Shown here piece after piece: positions 47,012 through 58,646 of a DNA stretch of 64,000 nucleotides. Each line of letters begins with the position of its first letter. The stretch's first letter is position 1. Source of the stretch: Lepeophtheirus salmonis. Taxonomy: Eukaryota; Arthropoda; Copepoda; Siphonostomatoida; Caligidae. Position numbers and translations under genes: made by a program. The stretch is from assembly GCF_016086655.4 (NCBI RefSeq), contig NC_052135.2, positions 10,692,363 through 10,756,362 of the forward strand, read 5' to 3'. The notes beneath the pieces are model-generated. The model saw nothing but the letters and a program-made list of their open reading frames with translations. It ran no database searches and was not told the DNA's origin.

Positions 47012-47811
47012 AGACTACTAAAACTCCCGTAAATCTGGATTAAACGAATACTAAGGTCCACATGTGGAATCTTGGATGGTCGTAAATTTAGGGCTTAGTT
47101 ACAAATCTTGGCAAGATGTATTTCCTTTTATGAACCGTGCAAAGACTGTGGGAAGATGTATAACATATAACTCGGTCATCCACGCATTCGCTGAGTTCTC
47201 CCGTCTGGAAATACTTAAACTATTTGTATCTCTAAATATGTAGAGTCTCATAAATACAAAGTCAAGTTATCTATCGGCCATTATTCTTTTTGGATTATCT
47301 GTGAGAACTTTTAAATTCCAAGGCATATACTGCCAAAAAACTCACTTTGAAAGAGCCGATCAGAGTAAATGATTTTAGAGGCATTTTAATAGACGCCACA
47401 GCAAGATAGGTTGCTTTTAGTATCTAAATACCTGGAGTCTATGGACACAGTTATGGTACTTTTCCTCTGACATAGGAGGTTCATCCCCTCTGAATCAAAG
47501 CGACACTTGAAAAATTTAAAACATATTGTGAATATTTTTAGAAAGCATCATTGACCTTCAGATAAATTGTAGCTGTGGAAATTTTTATTTTAAATTATAA
47601 GGTTTTCTTTTTATTTGTGTACATTTTTTAAATATTTTTGTAAATTTCCTTGGATGTGTTATTAGTAACTATTTCATTTTAGTTTTTATTTCCAATATTG
47701 TTATATGAATACTTCATACTTTTATAGAATTTTCGAAATTGAGACATAACAAAAAAGAACAGAAGAATGGATCTGGTGGTCTAATTTTAAACTAAAAAGT
47801 GTATTTATATT
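47012..47811. other. Stretch with scattered coding-like text, no gene called
   Basis: One plus-strand frame near 47090-47230 reads NLGLSYKSWQDVFPF and AFAEFSRLEILKLFVS, which may be the continuation of the split frame at 45766-46302. It is too broken to call. Confidence 0.25.
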
Positions 47812-47819
47812 GTTATAAT

Positions 47820-48669
47820 TAGGGATTATCACGGGAATTTCAAACATTGTTCATTTTTATGAAAACTTGTAATTCTATGTTGTTGTTTTTTGGGTGCTGA
47901 TTCAGGATCTGTATTTAAATAATTGAAATTCGGTGGTGGAGCTGCTGTTTTGCACCATTCAATTTCCAGGAAAACCTCAACTTTTGAGCTTTAGTAAACA
48001 CGGGAAAGTTTTTTGAAAATCCTGGTCGGGCGAACTCCAAGAATTATGTTGCAGGGTAGCTCTGGAAAGTATGAAGAAGGATCATCTTTAGCATCCTCGA
48101 TAAAAAGTATCTGGACTTTGCATTTAGATTTTCCAAAGTATTTATTTAATCTTGAGGTATTCGACCTCATCTCTTTGTACTTTTTCTTCTGAAATAAGCT
48201 TATTCTCAACATCAACTAACGATAAATTCAGATTTACCGTACTTTTACTTCTTCGTTTTTTTTTTTAAATTTTTTATTTTTTTTTTTACAATTTTTTATT
48301 TTATTTTTTTTACAAAGTTTGTATAGTTTAAATACGCGCGCTCCAAAAACCTTACCTTCGTTATTCGGCAAAAACACTTTTATACACGTCTAAACTTTCA
48401 ATTTTTTGCACAGAGAAAGTTAAGAGTTCAAATTTTGATATGAGACAAAAAAATTGCTGGAGAGACATTGGGATCATGCTCAAACATTCAAATAACTCCA
48501 ACAACATATCCTAAAACATGCTAAGAATTTGATATTTCATAATTTTTATTCAATTGTCTGAATCAGCATCCCAAAAACATATATCTCATGAATTTTATCG
48601 GTTTTTAGCTTCTTGTTCTTGAAGCTGAAAATGCTCAGAGATGCATGCGTGCTCCCGTGAGAATCCCTA
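47820..48669. mobile_element. hAT-type element with exact 8-bp duplication
   Basis: The ends TAGGGATTATCACGGGA and TCCCGTGAGAATCCCTA are inverted repeats. GTTATAAT flanks it exactly on both sides (47812-47819, 48670-48677). The 850-bp interior contains a 74-codon minus-strand frame (47991-48215). That frame has no recognised domain and could be a remnant of the parental transposase or N-terminal domain. Confidence 0.75.
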
Positions 48670-48936
48670 GTTATAATGCAATTATTCAAGATTTTTTTAT
48701 TTAATTATTAAGTGAAGTGCTAAAAGGTAATAGTTAATAAAAAAAGACCAAATAATATTAAAGAATGATCAAAATCAATTTCTTCTATTTAAAAAATTTC
48801 AGATAATTTAAACACGAATCAAAATTTAAATTCTTAAATTCTATTCATTCCAAAATATTTACCCTTTCTTCTCTTAAAACGACACTAATGGGGCCACATG
48901 TCCTTTTTTGGAAATCAAAATATGGGCGCTCTAGCC

Positions 48937-49624
48937 CAGGTGTCGGCAACCTTTTGGAGAATAGGGACCAAATAGCTATGTAGCGTCAGGGCAGAGGGTC
49001 AAACAGCTATTGCTGCAGAGTCATGGTGAAAATCATGCTATTGAATATATAATTGATTTTCTGGGTGATTAGAGAAAACAAGGATTCAACATAATTTTAT
49101 TTAAACAATACCCATATTTTTTACTACAGGAATTATAATAAAAAAACGAAATATAAACTCCATTTACGCCCGTATGTGACTAATTCGCTACATCATGATT
49201 TTTTTTGGAAAAAAAATAAATTAAAAGCCAATACTTATTCACAGAAGATCATTTTTTTTCGCAAAACAAATTTGAAATATTAAATTTTTGAAAAAAATTT
49301 CAAGAATCCACAACTATTCACAAAAAATTATTTTTTTTAGAAAGTAGGAAAAAAAACTAATTATTTAATGAGACCCATTGTTTTTTTGTTTATTTTGTAA
49401 TATTTATTCGATATCAGGTGAAATATTTGTCGATGACAGGAGCAAAACTTTCATAATGGTTTTGTCGAGTTTGATAGTGCTGTTAAATTTTAGAAACTTT
49501 CATTTTGGATTAGTATATTAGTATATTTAGATCTATAATCCATAGGTTCATAATAAGATGGTGGGTCAGTCAAAATTTAGTTGCAGGCCGATATGACCTG
49601 CGAGCCAGGGGTTGCCGACCTCTG
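48937..49624. mobile_element. hAT-type MITE with exact 8-bp duplication
   Basis: The ends CAGGTGTCGGCAACCTTTT and GGGGTTGCCGACCTCTG are inverted repeats. CTCTAGCC flanks both sides exactly (48929-48936, 49625-49632). A CAGGGGCG-type A/T array occupies about 49195-49370, presumably nested. Confidence 0.8.
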
Positions 49625-50186
49625 CTCTAGCCGTATGATAATTGTTATCTGAAAGTAGGGTGGTCATGACCTTGGCCTCCCTTGTTGCCCGACCCCTGAT
49701 GCCAATCTGTATTGTTAGATTATAAACGTACTAGAAGTTATACCTATTATTAATCAAATATAAAAAATTGATTTGATTGTTATGTCTTGTTAGATAAAAA
49801 TGTGGTTTTTCTTATTGTCAACTAGGTCATATGAGTTTTTATACTTTATTTCAAAATATATGTATTTTGCTCGAGTAAAATTTGATAAAGTAAGTAATTG
49901 GATCGTTATTCCTTTCAATACTTTTTTGTATATCTATATAGGTAAAAAAATATCCATACTTTTAAAAAAATTTTATCATAAAAGTTCAGCTTTTTACATT
50001 TAGATACAATAGTATATATGTATAAGGGTAAAAACAAACTTTTTAAGAGTTTATCTTAAAATGACATACATGACAAATAAAAGAACAGAAATGAGTTCAA
50101 ATAGCAAGAAGTAGACAAGGCATCCATAAGAGACGAAGGCAGTTTTTAGAACTCTACTCTCCCCATATTCTCTAACATCGCTTCTA

Positions 50187-50797
50187 CAGGGGCCTTCCGC
50201 TGAAGCTGAAATTAAGGAATTTTTCCTACTTACTAGAAAGTTTTATATTTGAAATTGGATTTAACTTTTTAAATTTTTTACCTAAAAATTTAATATTTGA
50301 AATTCTTTTTCATAAAATCTTATAGGTATTACAATATTTTTTGAAAATGATTTAATTTTTCTGAAAATCTTATAATTTTTTTTTCAAAAAATTTGATTTT
50401 TTACAATATTTTTGAAAATGATTTAATTTTTTCAGAATAGCAGATTTTTAAAATTTTTACCAAAAAATTAAATATTTTAAGTTCTTGTTGGAAAAATTAA
50501 TTTCTTTGTAAACAGTTTTGGATTTTTAAAATTTTTTGAGAAAAACTATGTATTTTAGGAACTTTATTCTAAAAAATTTTATATTTTAAATTATTTTCTA
50601 AAACAAGTAATTTTTTGTAAATGGTTGTTGATTTTTGAAATGTTTTTCAAAAAAAAAAAAAAAAAAATTTCAAAAAAAAAAAATTCGTAAAATTTTTTTC
50701 AAAAAATTTCATTTACAATTTTTTTTAATTTTGACTCGCTTTTTACAAAAATATCCAAAAACCAACACCCATCAAAATATAATCTTGCGGACGCTCC
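50187..50797. repeat. CAGGGGCG-family copy
   Basis: It runs from CAGGGGCCTTCCGCTGAAG to AATCTTGCGGACGCTCC, with the ACTTACTAGAAAGTTTTA word and many units. TTACAATATTTTTGAAAATG is duplicated at about 50328 and 50402, a local tandem duplication. Confidence 0.5.
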
Positions 50798-51418
50798 ATT
50801 AAAAACTAAATTAAATTAATTATATCATTTTTTTTCACTCTTTATAGTATAGACGAAAGTTCCATAGCCCGTAATGTAAAAATTAAATGAATTGATATTC
50901 CTCCAAAATCCTCATTATTATAATTTTTTTAGAGAAATCCCTCGAGTTTGGTTAATCAATATTTTTTTTCTTTTACCCTTTACTCGGCATTCAAATATTT
51001 TCAGATTTTAAACAAAAAAGACAGATACACAAACTAAATGAAATATGCAAATCAGATAAACATATACATTATCCGCTATGTAATAATGACAGCCGTATGA
51101 AAAAATACTAGGTATTATAAATATTTTAAAACATTCGTGTACAACTTTACAATTTTTAAAACATCTCCATTGTCTTTCTCTTTCCTTGACTTTAGGGCAT
51201 ACAAAATCTGCTGTGCTTTTTCATGGACAGTATTAACTTTTTGACTGACTGTCCCGCTAAAAAAGCTTAAAAAGACATCATTCTGGAGCTTGCAACCAAA
51301 AGAGTTTAGTTAAAAACTATGATCTATATTATTTGCTTGTGTTTCTATACCCATGGATTACATAAGAAAAGGATAGAAACAAGATAAATATTTTTTGTCT
51401 GCTATATCACATTAGTTG
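50798..51418. other. Gene-free stretch
   Basis: No supported feature is present. Confidence 0.4.
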
Positions 51419-51426
51419 GTGATGAC

Positions 51427-52341
51427 TAGTGATGTCCAAATAATACATACACATGGAGTTAAATATGTAAATAAAAAACTCTAAAATGCAGAAAAAGGCG
51501 AATAAAATTCCAAATAAATCTGTTAAAAAAGGATGTATTCTTATAAAAAACAAATATATAATTAAAATTTCACAATCAAGTAGGCCATTGTTCCCTTGAA
51601 TTATCGTCTGGTATGGCTAGGCAACATCTTCTTAGAGTACTTCTCCAAGAAGTCTTTGAACTCCCTGATGTTGATGTTGGGAAGGAAGATATTAAGAGAG
51701 ACCAAAGCCTTCACTAGGTCCGTATTGAAGACGCTATCGCTGTAATCGTTAGAGTGGATGACTTTGAGCACCTTCTCTGTAGCTTTGTTTACCTTGTTGT
51801 TTAAATATGCATTCTTTTTGTGCCTGGCACACTGTCCACGCTGTTTTAGGACACACTTCATATTGGCTTAGGGGTATAGTTGCAAAGTTACATAGTAAAT
51901 ACTTTGTTTCAGGGACATTAGTCCGAATCTTGGTACAGCCGAGCTCCTTAATGAGCACTGAGGGGTCCACTAGCTTAGGCATGTTAATTTAAAAAGATGG
52001 TTTTTCACTTCGAATGAATGTAAATATATTTATAAGAAAATCTACTGGATGCTCGTTCATATTTATAGAGAAAAAACGGATTGTAAGGAATCACATAAGC
52101 TTTGGTGGCAAGATGTATATAATATATTTTTGAATATCAGAGTACTTTTGCATTTATGATTTATGGGGCCAATAGATCCTTTTCTCTTCTTCCTCCATTA
52201 CTCCCACTCAATCATCCATTTACTCTAATAACTGAATATTTTTTCACCTAAAATGGGGGGAAATATGGTAATTAGGGTCGAAAATGCAAATAAGAGCCCA
52301 AAATGCAAATAAATCTTATTTGCATTATTTAGACATCACCA
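51427..52341 (-). mobile_element. Small hAT element carrying a BED/CGGBP1-like remnant
   Basis: The ends TAGTGATGTCCAAATAATAC and TGCATTATTTAGACATCACC(A) are inverted repeats. The flanks GTGATGAC (51419-51426) and ATGATGAC (52342-52349) match at 7 of 8. The minus-strand frame 51601-51982 lies inside. Three octamer words ATGCAAAT/ATTTGCAT (52284, 52303, 52318) sit just inside the right end. The element is non-autonomous: it lacks the catalytic core. Confidence 0.75.
51601..51982 (-). pseudogene. hAT N-terminal domain protein (CGGBP1-like), frameshifted
   Basis: The start MPKLVDPSVLIKELGCTKIR runs to a degenerate zinc-finger region (LLCNFATIPLSQYEVC). A frameshift near 51850 then moves to a frame with ARHKKNAYLNNKVNKATEKV. 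The last part reads NTDLVKALVSLNIFLPNINI and REFKDFLEKYSKKMLP. The LxKALVSxNIPLxxxxxxxFxxFLxKY pattern is typical of the N-terminal region of certain hAT transposases and of the domesticated protein CGGBP1. The frame ends before any catalytic block, and the enclosing TIRs show it is mobile-element sequence rather than a host gene. The exact zinc ligands are uncertain. Confidence 0.6.
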
Positions 52342-52354
52342 ATGATGACTATAT

Positions 52355-53300
52355 CTACCGATAACTAGGCCAATAATAACTATAGGTACAATTAAAAGGT
52401 AAGAGTACTAATATAAATTTATTAATTACAATAATAATAGAAAAATAAAAACAACGTCGTCTTTTGATAATATCTTGCTTCATTGTTGCAAACCTTCCAA
52501 TGGATTTTTTTCTCGGCTCAATCACTCCAAGATAGTTTAACACAAAGGACTCAAGAGAAAGAGTGAAAACTCAGCAGATCATGTTTGTCCTTGTTCCTGA
52601 TTGGTTTAAAATTGTCAGCTGCCATATATTCCTATTTGAAAAGTCTTGTGACACTCTATTTTGAGGACATAACACTCAATTTAATTATGTAGTATAATCA
52701 ACCAATCAGTAATTGTAATATATTTTTCATAATCGTTATGTGTAGAGCAAAGTATTGTAAAAATGAATCACCAACGGATAAACATTCTTCAACCTTCTCG
52801 TCTATGAATATGTTTAGCTTTCCAAAAGTCATAGTTGTGGATCAATACCATCAAAGATGCACATTGGACTACAACCAACTGGATTATTGATCTCATTTAA
52901 TTGAAATAAATTAATTATTTAATAAATTTAATAATTAATTATTATTTAAGTTTATTGTATGTATAAAATTGTGATTTTAAAGAGTTCATATATTTAATAT
53001 TTAAAGAATAAATTATTTTCTGTTTGAACTTTGAATTTATTCTTAAACATTAACTTTTAAAGTGAATTCTTAAATAATTTTACATTATTTTCACTGCACA
53101 AATGCTATTTTAAATGTTGAAGGCTCTCATCCCTCTAACATAAATACATTTTCATTTCTCTCCCTCTGAAATAATATATATGGTAACAAGAATGTTAATT
53201 CAGTTGTACCATCAGTAATGCTGATACCTTTTCTTCGTGCTCAACGTAATGAACATCCCCAACTATGAGTTAAAAATTCATTAGGAGAAAGGAATACACC
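52355..53300. other. Mostly gene-free stretch
   Basis: Only a possible THAP-like fragment (52738-52890) stands out here. The rest, including the A/T block at 52900-53100, is featureless. Confidence 0.35.
52738..52890 (+). other. Possible THAP-like zinc-finger fragment
   Basis: A 50-codon frame begins MCRAKYCKNESPTDK and contains MFSFPKV. The C-x4-C pair followed by an F-x-FPK word resembles the first part of a THAP domain, but the distal C and H ligands are not evident. It is short and unsupported by context; treat it as tentative. Confidence 0.2.
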
Positions 53301-53304
53301 TGTA

Positions 53305-53856
53305 CAGGTATGCACGTCTAAAACTGAGCACTCCTTTAAATTTTACGTCATGCACATATTCGTGATTTTATTGAGTTGTAACCAGTTTATACTTCGAGGC
53401 AAGGGTCTTGACTAGTTATAAACAAAACTTCAGCAAAATCTAAAAAGCAACAGTGAAACAACAGCCGATAATATGGAGAGACGTGGAGTTGCAATTTTGG
53501 AACTTTCCGCGTGGGGAAAAACTCCCACTGAAATTGCCAAGGTTCTGAACTGCAGCCGCACCACCGTTTACAGCGTGGTAGGCAAAGGGACACCTAAGGC
53601 GACCCCAAGATCTAAGTCAATGCCTCGAAGGTCGGACGAAATGGTTCTGCTGTGAAAAAGTCTGTCGAGGACAATAGAGGCAAGGTTACCGTCAGTGGTC
53701 TCTCCAGGGAGTCCAACGTCAGCAGAAGGACCATGGACCGGCTAGTTAAGAAATATCTTGGCCTTAAGGTCTATAAGAAAACCCCTCGTCAAGCCTGTAG
53801 ACAAGGAAAAACGCCTAAAATTTAAAGGAGTGTTCATTTTTAGACGCACACACTTG
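53305..53856 (+). mobile_element. Internally deleted Tc1/mariner-like element
   Basis: The left end (CAGGTATGCACGTCTAAAAC, then CACTCCTTTAAATTTTA) and the right end (TAAAATTTAAAGGAGTG ... TTTTTAGACGCACACACTTG) are inverted repeats of about 45 bp. TA lies on both sides. It is 552 bp. Confidence 0.75.
53473..53823 (+). pseudogene. Tc1/mariner-like transposase, N-terminal part only
   Basis: The ATG starts MERRGVAILELSAWGKTPTE, followed by the HTH IAKVLNCSRTTVYSV. A frameshift near 53640 moves to a frame with KKSVEDNRGKVTVSGLSRES and NVSRRTMDRLVKKYLGLKVY, the second DNA-binding motif. It stops as the right TIR begins. No catalytic block remains: the deletion removes everything after the DNA-binding domain. 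Both HTH motifs are retained and only the frameshift prevents a DNA-binding peptide. Confidence 0.7.
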
Positions 53857-53937
53857 TATAATGAATATAGATACTTGTTTAAATATGATTTAAAGGACTG
53901 ATAAAGCAAAGACGTGCACTGAAACTCTACATAAGAC

Positions 53938-54793
53938 GTGGTCAAGACAGTCCAGGAGCTCAGAGATCATGATAGGTCAGTTTTTGGGTCTGTTCTTGCA
54001 GCTACCAATTTGCCTAAACTATCTGAATATGACGACTTCATAGATCTATGGGCGAGTGTGATGCGGAATGTAGCTAGAGCGTTAGATTTCTGTCAGGGAT
54101 GTAAGGCTGTTTATTTGGTTCATCTGCTTCCCACCATTATCATACCTTCAAATACATCTTCAGGAGAAGAAAGAAATGGCAACTGAATGCCAATCATTAA
54201 TTAATGCACTCTTCTCTGGTATAGATAAAAGATTTGAGCCTACATTAAAGACAGGGATATGCTCATAGCTTCAGCATATATCCTTGAGTTCAAAATAGGC
54301 TTCATCGATATGGAGAAGCAAGAGAGGATAAGAAATTACCTTTTGGATGAGGCGATGGAAATGGGAGATTTTCCGTCTTGCCAACTTCCCAAGGAATTAG
54401 AATGGTGTGAGGTTTTAAACCTCTGTCAAGAATCAAAGATTGTTTAAATAAATGGGCTGGATAGCTTACTCTATAATAAAACACAATGTAATGATGATAC
54501 ACGTGAATATAATTAGAGATTTATATTTCGATTGAATAAAATATTTAAGAAGAATATGAAAACACCTTCAAACTTTGGAGGTAAAAACAGGTGACTACTA
54601 CAATCACGGTTGCCAACAGGCGATTATATGGCCAGATATACAAAGGCTCAGATTCCAACAAATGGAAAGAGAAGGACAATTTCTTTGCCAAGAGACAGAG
54701 GAAGACTGATATAGCTTTTTAAGTGACGAGTCAGAGGCGATGGAATCAATCCTTGCATATAAAAGGATAAATAAAGTATTAATGAGGTATCAT
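53938..54793 (+). pseudogene. Old hAT transposase, part before the nested insertion
   Basis: Read across frames, this is the C-terminal half of a hAT transposase. SVMRNVARALDFCQG and YLVHLLPTII come first, then LQEKKEMATECQSLINALFS and GIDKRFEPTL, then DRDMLIASAYILEFKIGFID and EKQERIRNYLLDEAMEM. After a broken stretch it resumes SDESEAMESILAYKRINKVL then MRY, the run-up to the hAT dimerisation motif. The sequence stops at the 8-bp target of the 54794-59142 hAT and continues at 59151. Several frameshifts and stops show it is inactive and older than its guest. The N-terminal half is absent. Confidence 0.7.
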
Positions 54794-54984
54794 CAGGGCC
54801 GTACGTCAGTATTGCGCTTTGTCCGCTTCAGCGGACCAAAAAAAAAAAACCTTACTCAACCGTCCACCAATCATATAGGTATGTAAATATAGATGAATTA
54901 AGTCATAATTAATTATTAAAATCTATTATATATATGTAACTTATGACCAACTCATAATAGTACTGAGTCATTATAATAAAATTA

Positions 54985-55370
54985 CATATTTGTAGCACGT
55001 CCACCCAAAAGGAAGCTAGATAATTTTTCTCAAAATTGAACATGGAATACATTTTCCAACAAATTATAGTTCATTTAAATGAAAAAATGATTCTGATTAA
55101 TCCTTTGGAGGCACCACAAATTGTACTTAAAGTAGCCAAAATTCACCGGCACATTTATAGAATTACTAAATTAATAAATTTTATCTCTAAGACAATATTG
55201 GGGCCAAATTAAGTCAGATAGATAAAACGGAGGTTTTAAACTACAGTTAACATTCTCGGGTATCTCAATTCATCGCAGAAATTTGAATTCAAATCCTGTA
55301 ATTTACCGTAATATCTCTTTCAAATATTGCCTGTCATTTTATAAAATAAATGATTGAACCTTTGAATATA
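54985..55370. repeat. Dispersed repeat within the left part of the hAT
   Basis: It shares blocks with 4783-4960 and 12290-12600 (AATCCTTTGGAGGCACC, AAAGTAGCCAAAATTCA, GGGTATCTCAATTCATC). Either it inserted into the hAT, or the other copies are fragments of hAT left ends. Confidence 0.45.
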
Positions 55371-55793
55371 AAACGCGTTTTTCGCTTCCCCTGATACATT
55401 TCTGATAATTAATAAATTACTGCAATTATTTCAAGAGTACTTTACAGCCAAAAATAAAAAACAAAGACGCACACAACATTTTTCGTATGGATTTAAAGTA
55501 CTTCACATTGAGTGGATATTTGAGTTAGATATTACGTTTAACGTTACTGGTTGCAAATGTGAAGTACTTTACAGCCAAAAAAAAAAAAAAAAAAGACGCA
55601 CACAACATTTTTCGTATGGAGTACTCTTGAAATATTTAAGAGCGTGAGAATTTGTTTCATTGAATACAAGATAAATTAAATTATTACTGCTTAAAAGGGA
55701 CATAAATAATAGTTATGTACTTTTTAGAGTGGATTGTTGCAGTAATTTATTAATTATCAGAAATGTATCACGGGAAGCGGAAAACGCATTTTA
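55370..55793. repeat. Inverted duplication around the hAT transposase start
   Basis: About 54 bp at 55370-55424 (CGCTTCCCCTGATACATTTC, then TGATAATTAATAAATTACTG) is the inverted copy of 55739-55793, which includes the start codon region of the transposase. Between the arms are two direct copies of a 50-bp unit (GACGCACACAACATTTTTCG at about 55464 and 55594). An inner inverted pair (AAAGTACTTCACATT / AATGTGAAGTACTTT) lies between them. A transcript crossing this region could fold on itself. Confidence 0.75.
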
Positions 55794-58646
55794 ACAGAGA
55801 GTTGGTGATTTGTTCTATCTGTCAGAAGGAAATACAGAAGGACAACTTTAATGATCACAAAGTTAAACTCCATAAGAATGACCCCAGCTGCAAGTATCAA
55901 GTGAAAATTGATCATAAGAAGCAGAAAACATTGAACTTTGCTGTTAAGAAAACTTCCTCTCCTACATCCTCATCCTCAGTCACTGCCTCCTCCTGTCCCG
56001 ATGACCCTGCTCCAGTTGAGGCCTTACTGCCTGAACCAAGATCTGAAAAGTCCGTTTCTGCTGAAGAGAAAGTTACTGCAGACACAGAAAATAATGGCGA
56101 CGCATGAAATTACCCCAGCGGATGGATTTCTCATGGAATAAGACTTCCTAATCTCGATATCGGACCAATCTTCTCTCCCGAGCAGCTCCCTGTAGTCAAC
56201 AACAACAATATTCCCTCTGCAGAGGACTCTGAGACTAGCGACAATGTCTAGGGAGGTGAGAAGAGCAAGACTGAGGAGATGGAGTTTGTGGACGGAGGCC
56301 CAGAGTACCCTGTCGTCTTCACAAGCCAGCTGGGTGACCCGATACTTACCGGGCGGGAGCCAAAGCGGAAGGACATCCAGACCAGAACCAGAGTGGAGAC
56401 TGAGCGGGAAACTGTGCCTAAAGTCGAGAGAGATCATCCTCTACAGCCCAAGTTACAAACATACAGTCCTCAGATAGATGACAAATACTCCAGAGACTTT
56501 CAATATGATTGGTTCCGTAAGTTCCCGTGGCTAGAATATGACGAGTTTGAAAAGTCAGCCAAGTGTTTCGCCTGTTCCAAATTTTCCATTTCCAACCTTG
56601 GGAAATTTGAGTTCAAAACATGGAAAAACAGTTCCTCGTTGAAAGTTCATTCTAACAACAAAAAACACAAACTGTCGATGGAAAAGTGGATCAATTTCCT
56701 CACATCAAAGAGAAAGAATACCTCGGTTCTCGGCCATGTTCAGCCTCAACATGCTGAGGAAGTTGTGAAGTGGCGAGCTTATTTGAGGTTTCTTTCCAAA
56801 CTGTTGGGTTCCTTGCAAAGCAAGGATTGGCTTTTAGGGGCGATTCCGAAACAAGAGAAATGTTGACGGAATCTAATGAAAACAATCGAGGAAACTTCTT
56901 GGAGCTTTTGTCCCTGCGTTCACACGACAATCATATTCTCAAAGATAAAATGGAGGCTGAAGTCAAAAAATTTGGTTCAGCTGGGGCAGGTTTTCCCAAA
57001 TGGACTTCACCTGACATCCAAAATGAGCTGATAGAGATTATAGCATCCAAAGTAATGGAAAATATAATTGAAGATGTCAAGACTTGTGCCGGCGATGATG
57101 ACTACTGGTTCTCTGTGATTGTTGATGAGACATCAGATATGTCAAACACGGAGCAGTTCAGTCTGTCACTGGGATATTTGACGAGTGAAGGCATCAAGAA
57201 AGAGAGCTTCCTCAAGTTTGTAAAAGTTACCCAGACTGACGGCAAATATTTGTTTGAGAAGCTTCACGAGGCTGTCAAGGATCTCGGCCTTAACCCCGCC
57301 CGCACTATCTCCCTGGCCGCGGACGGTTCCTCCAACATATCCGGCATCAGGAAGGGTCTTGCCGCCAGGTGGAAGGGAGCAGCCCCACTGTGTGTCTACA
57401 TCCACTGCTACGCCCATGTCCTCAATCTTGTAGTCAAGGATCTTCTCTCAGATATAACCCTGTTGAGAAATACAATGGGGACAGTACAAATTTTATACAA
57501 CTTCATTGAAGGGTCACCAAAGAGGTCAGCAATCTACAAGTCGGTGAAGATAACAAGTAAAGATGAGGAGCATGCCAAGGTGATGACCCTGAAGAACCAG
57601 TCTGCTACCCGCTGGAGTCTCCGCTACGATGCTGTACACGCTGTATCTCTAGGGATGGTCAGAATCATGAAGACCCTCATAATAATGAGAAAAGATAAAG
57701 ATACATTGTCGAGTTCAACAGCAACTTCTCTGCTCAACAGCATCTTTAGTCACGAATTTGTTTTCGGCATTGAACTGTTGAAGACACTCCTCAGACACAC
57801 ATCTAGCTTGTCAGATGAACTTCAAGGCAGAAAGGTTGACCTAACAAAGGCCCGGAAACACGTCAACCTAGTGATTAGGACTCTTGAAGATCTTAAGAAT
57901 GAGAAAATCTTTGAATCAATCTGGAAACTTGCTGAGTTGAAGTCGTCTGAGATGAAATCAGTATTTGACCAGGAGGACTCAATTGATTTGGAATTCAAGG
58001 AGGCGAAGATTCCAAGGAGAATAAAGTGGAAAGGAACAACTGAATCCTACTTCCGTGAAACACATTTCGATGTTGCAATCAATAAGATTGTATTAGAGCT
58101 TGAGAGCAGATTTGCCACCGACGATACAAACATCACAATGGATCTCATTGCAATCGTCAATGACAGTGAAGTGGAGACCTGTGTCATTGAGCGTGTCGCC
58201 AAGCACTACAGACTTGAACTCGAGCAGCTCCAGTCAGACCATGCAATCTTCCAGCAATTCAAGGTTAATATTATAATGTTTCATTTTGCATTATATGTTT
58301 AAAATTTATGTTTCTCTAGGCAGATATTGACACAGAAGACATGGTTTCGTCACAAATTGCTGCGGAGTTAATAAGCTCGGGAGTGTTCCGCCTGATGCCG
58401 GAGCTATACAAGGTGATCGTTATCCTGGCCTCAATGCCCATCAGCAGCTGTGAGGCGGAGCGGTCATTCTCCTGTCTCAGAAGGCTCAAGAACCACATGA
58501 GGACCACCATGGACCAGGAGAGGCTCTCCTCCCTCACCCTCTTGAACATGGACAGGGTGATGGTGGACAAGGTGCTCCATGAAGACATGGACAGTTTGAT
58601 TGACACCTTTGCGTCAAGGAAAGAGAGGAAAAACTTCTTCTTCTAA
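55763..58646 (+). pseudogene. hAT transposase (TTF-finger type) with one intron and minor lesions
   Basis: The ATG at 55763 opens MYHGKRKTHFNRELVICSIC with a C2HC-like finger (CSICQKEI...H...H). A Ser/Thr/Glu-rich linker follows, then a TTF-type zinc finger (DFQYDWFRKFPWLEYDEF, CFACSKF and HSNNKKHK). The catalytic core follows: FLAKQGLAFRGDSE, then IVDETSDMSNTEQFSLSLGY with the first acidic residue, LAADGSSNISG with the second, and CVYIHCYAHVLNLVV. The C-terminus shows SSCEAERSFSCLRRLKNHMR, the hAT dimerisation motif, ending NFFF. A 56-bp GT-AG intron at 58264-58319 is in phase 0. Lesions are few: in-frame TGA at 56105, TAG at 56249 (both explicable as C-to-T changes), and one frameshift near 56790. 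The protein would be about 940 residues. It resembles ZMYM1-like hAT proteins. Confidence 0.85.

Noticed and set aside
56024..56437. Minus-strand frame of 137 codons
   Set aside because: It overlaps the hAT transposase on the other strand and has no domain; it is a shadow frame.
58316..58606. Minus-strand frame of 96 codons
   Set aside because: It is the antisense of the hAT dimerisation exon, which explains the open frame.
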